DNA from: Lachnospiraceae bacterium UBA5895
GTDB lineage: Bacteria; Bacillota; Clostridia; Lachnospirales; Lachnospiraceae
Reading direction: 5' to 3'
Assembly: GCA_002431915.1 (NCBI GenBank)
Contig: DJEP01000040.1
Span: 48,456 to 54,077, forward strand
Length of the DNA stretch: 5,622 bases
In this document: positions 5,620-5,622 of the stretch, piece by piece
How positions within the stretch are numbered: the stretch's first letter is position 1
Layout of the letters: every line of letters begins with the position of its first letter
Notes under the pieces: model-generated
Seen by the model: only the letters and a program-made list of their open reading frames with translations
Told to the model about the DNA's origin: nothing
Databases searched by the model: none
Translations under genes and position numbers: made by a program

Positions 5620-5622
5620 TTA

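Overview
The window reads as ordinary, compact chromosome from a low-to-mid GC Gram-positive anaerobe, most likely a member of the Clostridia (Lachnospiraceae-like). This is inferred from strong AGGAGG-type ribosome binding sites before nearly every gene, a lipoprotein-anchored solute-binding protein, the style of the proteins, and a cytidylate-kinase-like protein of a type common in that group. All six convincing genes are on the + strand. There is no sign of phage, integrase, transposase, CRISPR array, tRNA or rRNA.

Layout: (1) 70-1371, a complete membrane-anchored S41 (carboxy-terminal processing, CtpA/CtpB-like) serine protease. (2) 1372-1500, a short intergenic region with a consensus-like promoter (TTGACA, 17 bases, TAATAT) followed directly by a strong intrinsic terminator hairpin. 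(3) 1501-4834, a complete four-gene polar amino acid ABC importer in the order ATPase, solute-binding lipoprotein, permease, permease. This is the order of glnQHMP in Bacillus subtilis and gluABCD in Corynebacterium. (4) 4835-5025, a 191-base non-coding stretch with two near-identical 58-base repeats at a 61-base period and a degenerate third copy running into the ribosome binding site of the next gene. (5) 5026-5619, a complete cytidylate-kinase-like P-loop protein; the window ends 3 bases after its stop.

The importer genes should work as one unit. The lipoprotein captures a polar amino acid (glutamine or glutamate is the best guess) outside the membrane, the two permeases form the channel, and the ATPase dimer drives import. 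Two hairpins without U-runs flank the binding-protein gene (2261-2309 and 3294-3320). They look like intercistronic mRNA elements that would let the binding protein be made in excess of the membrane parts. The permease genes overlap by 8 bases and are probably translationally coupled.

I found no clearly new system. The parts least explained by standard annotation are the tandem repeat between the second permease and the kinase-like gene, the promoter-then-terminator arrangement ahead of the ATPase, and the unknown substrate of the kinase-like protein.
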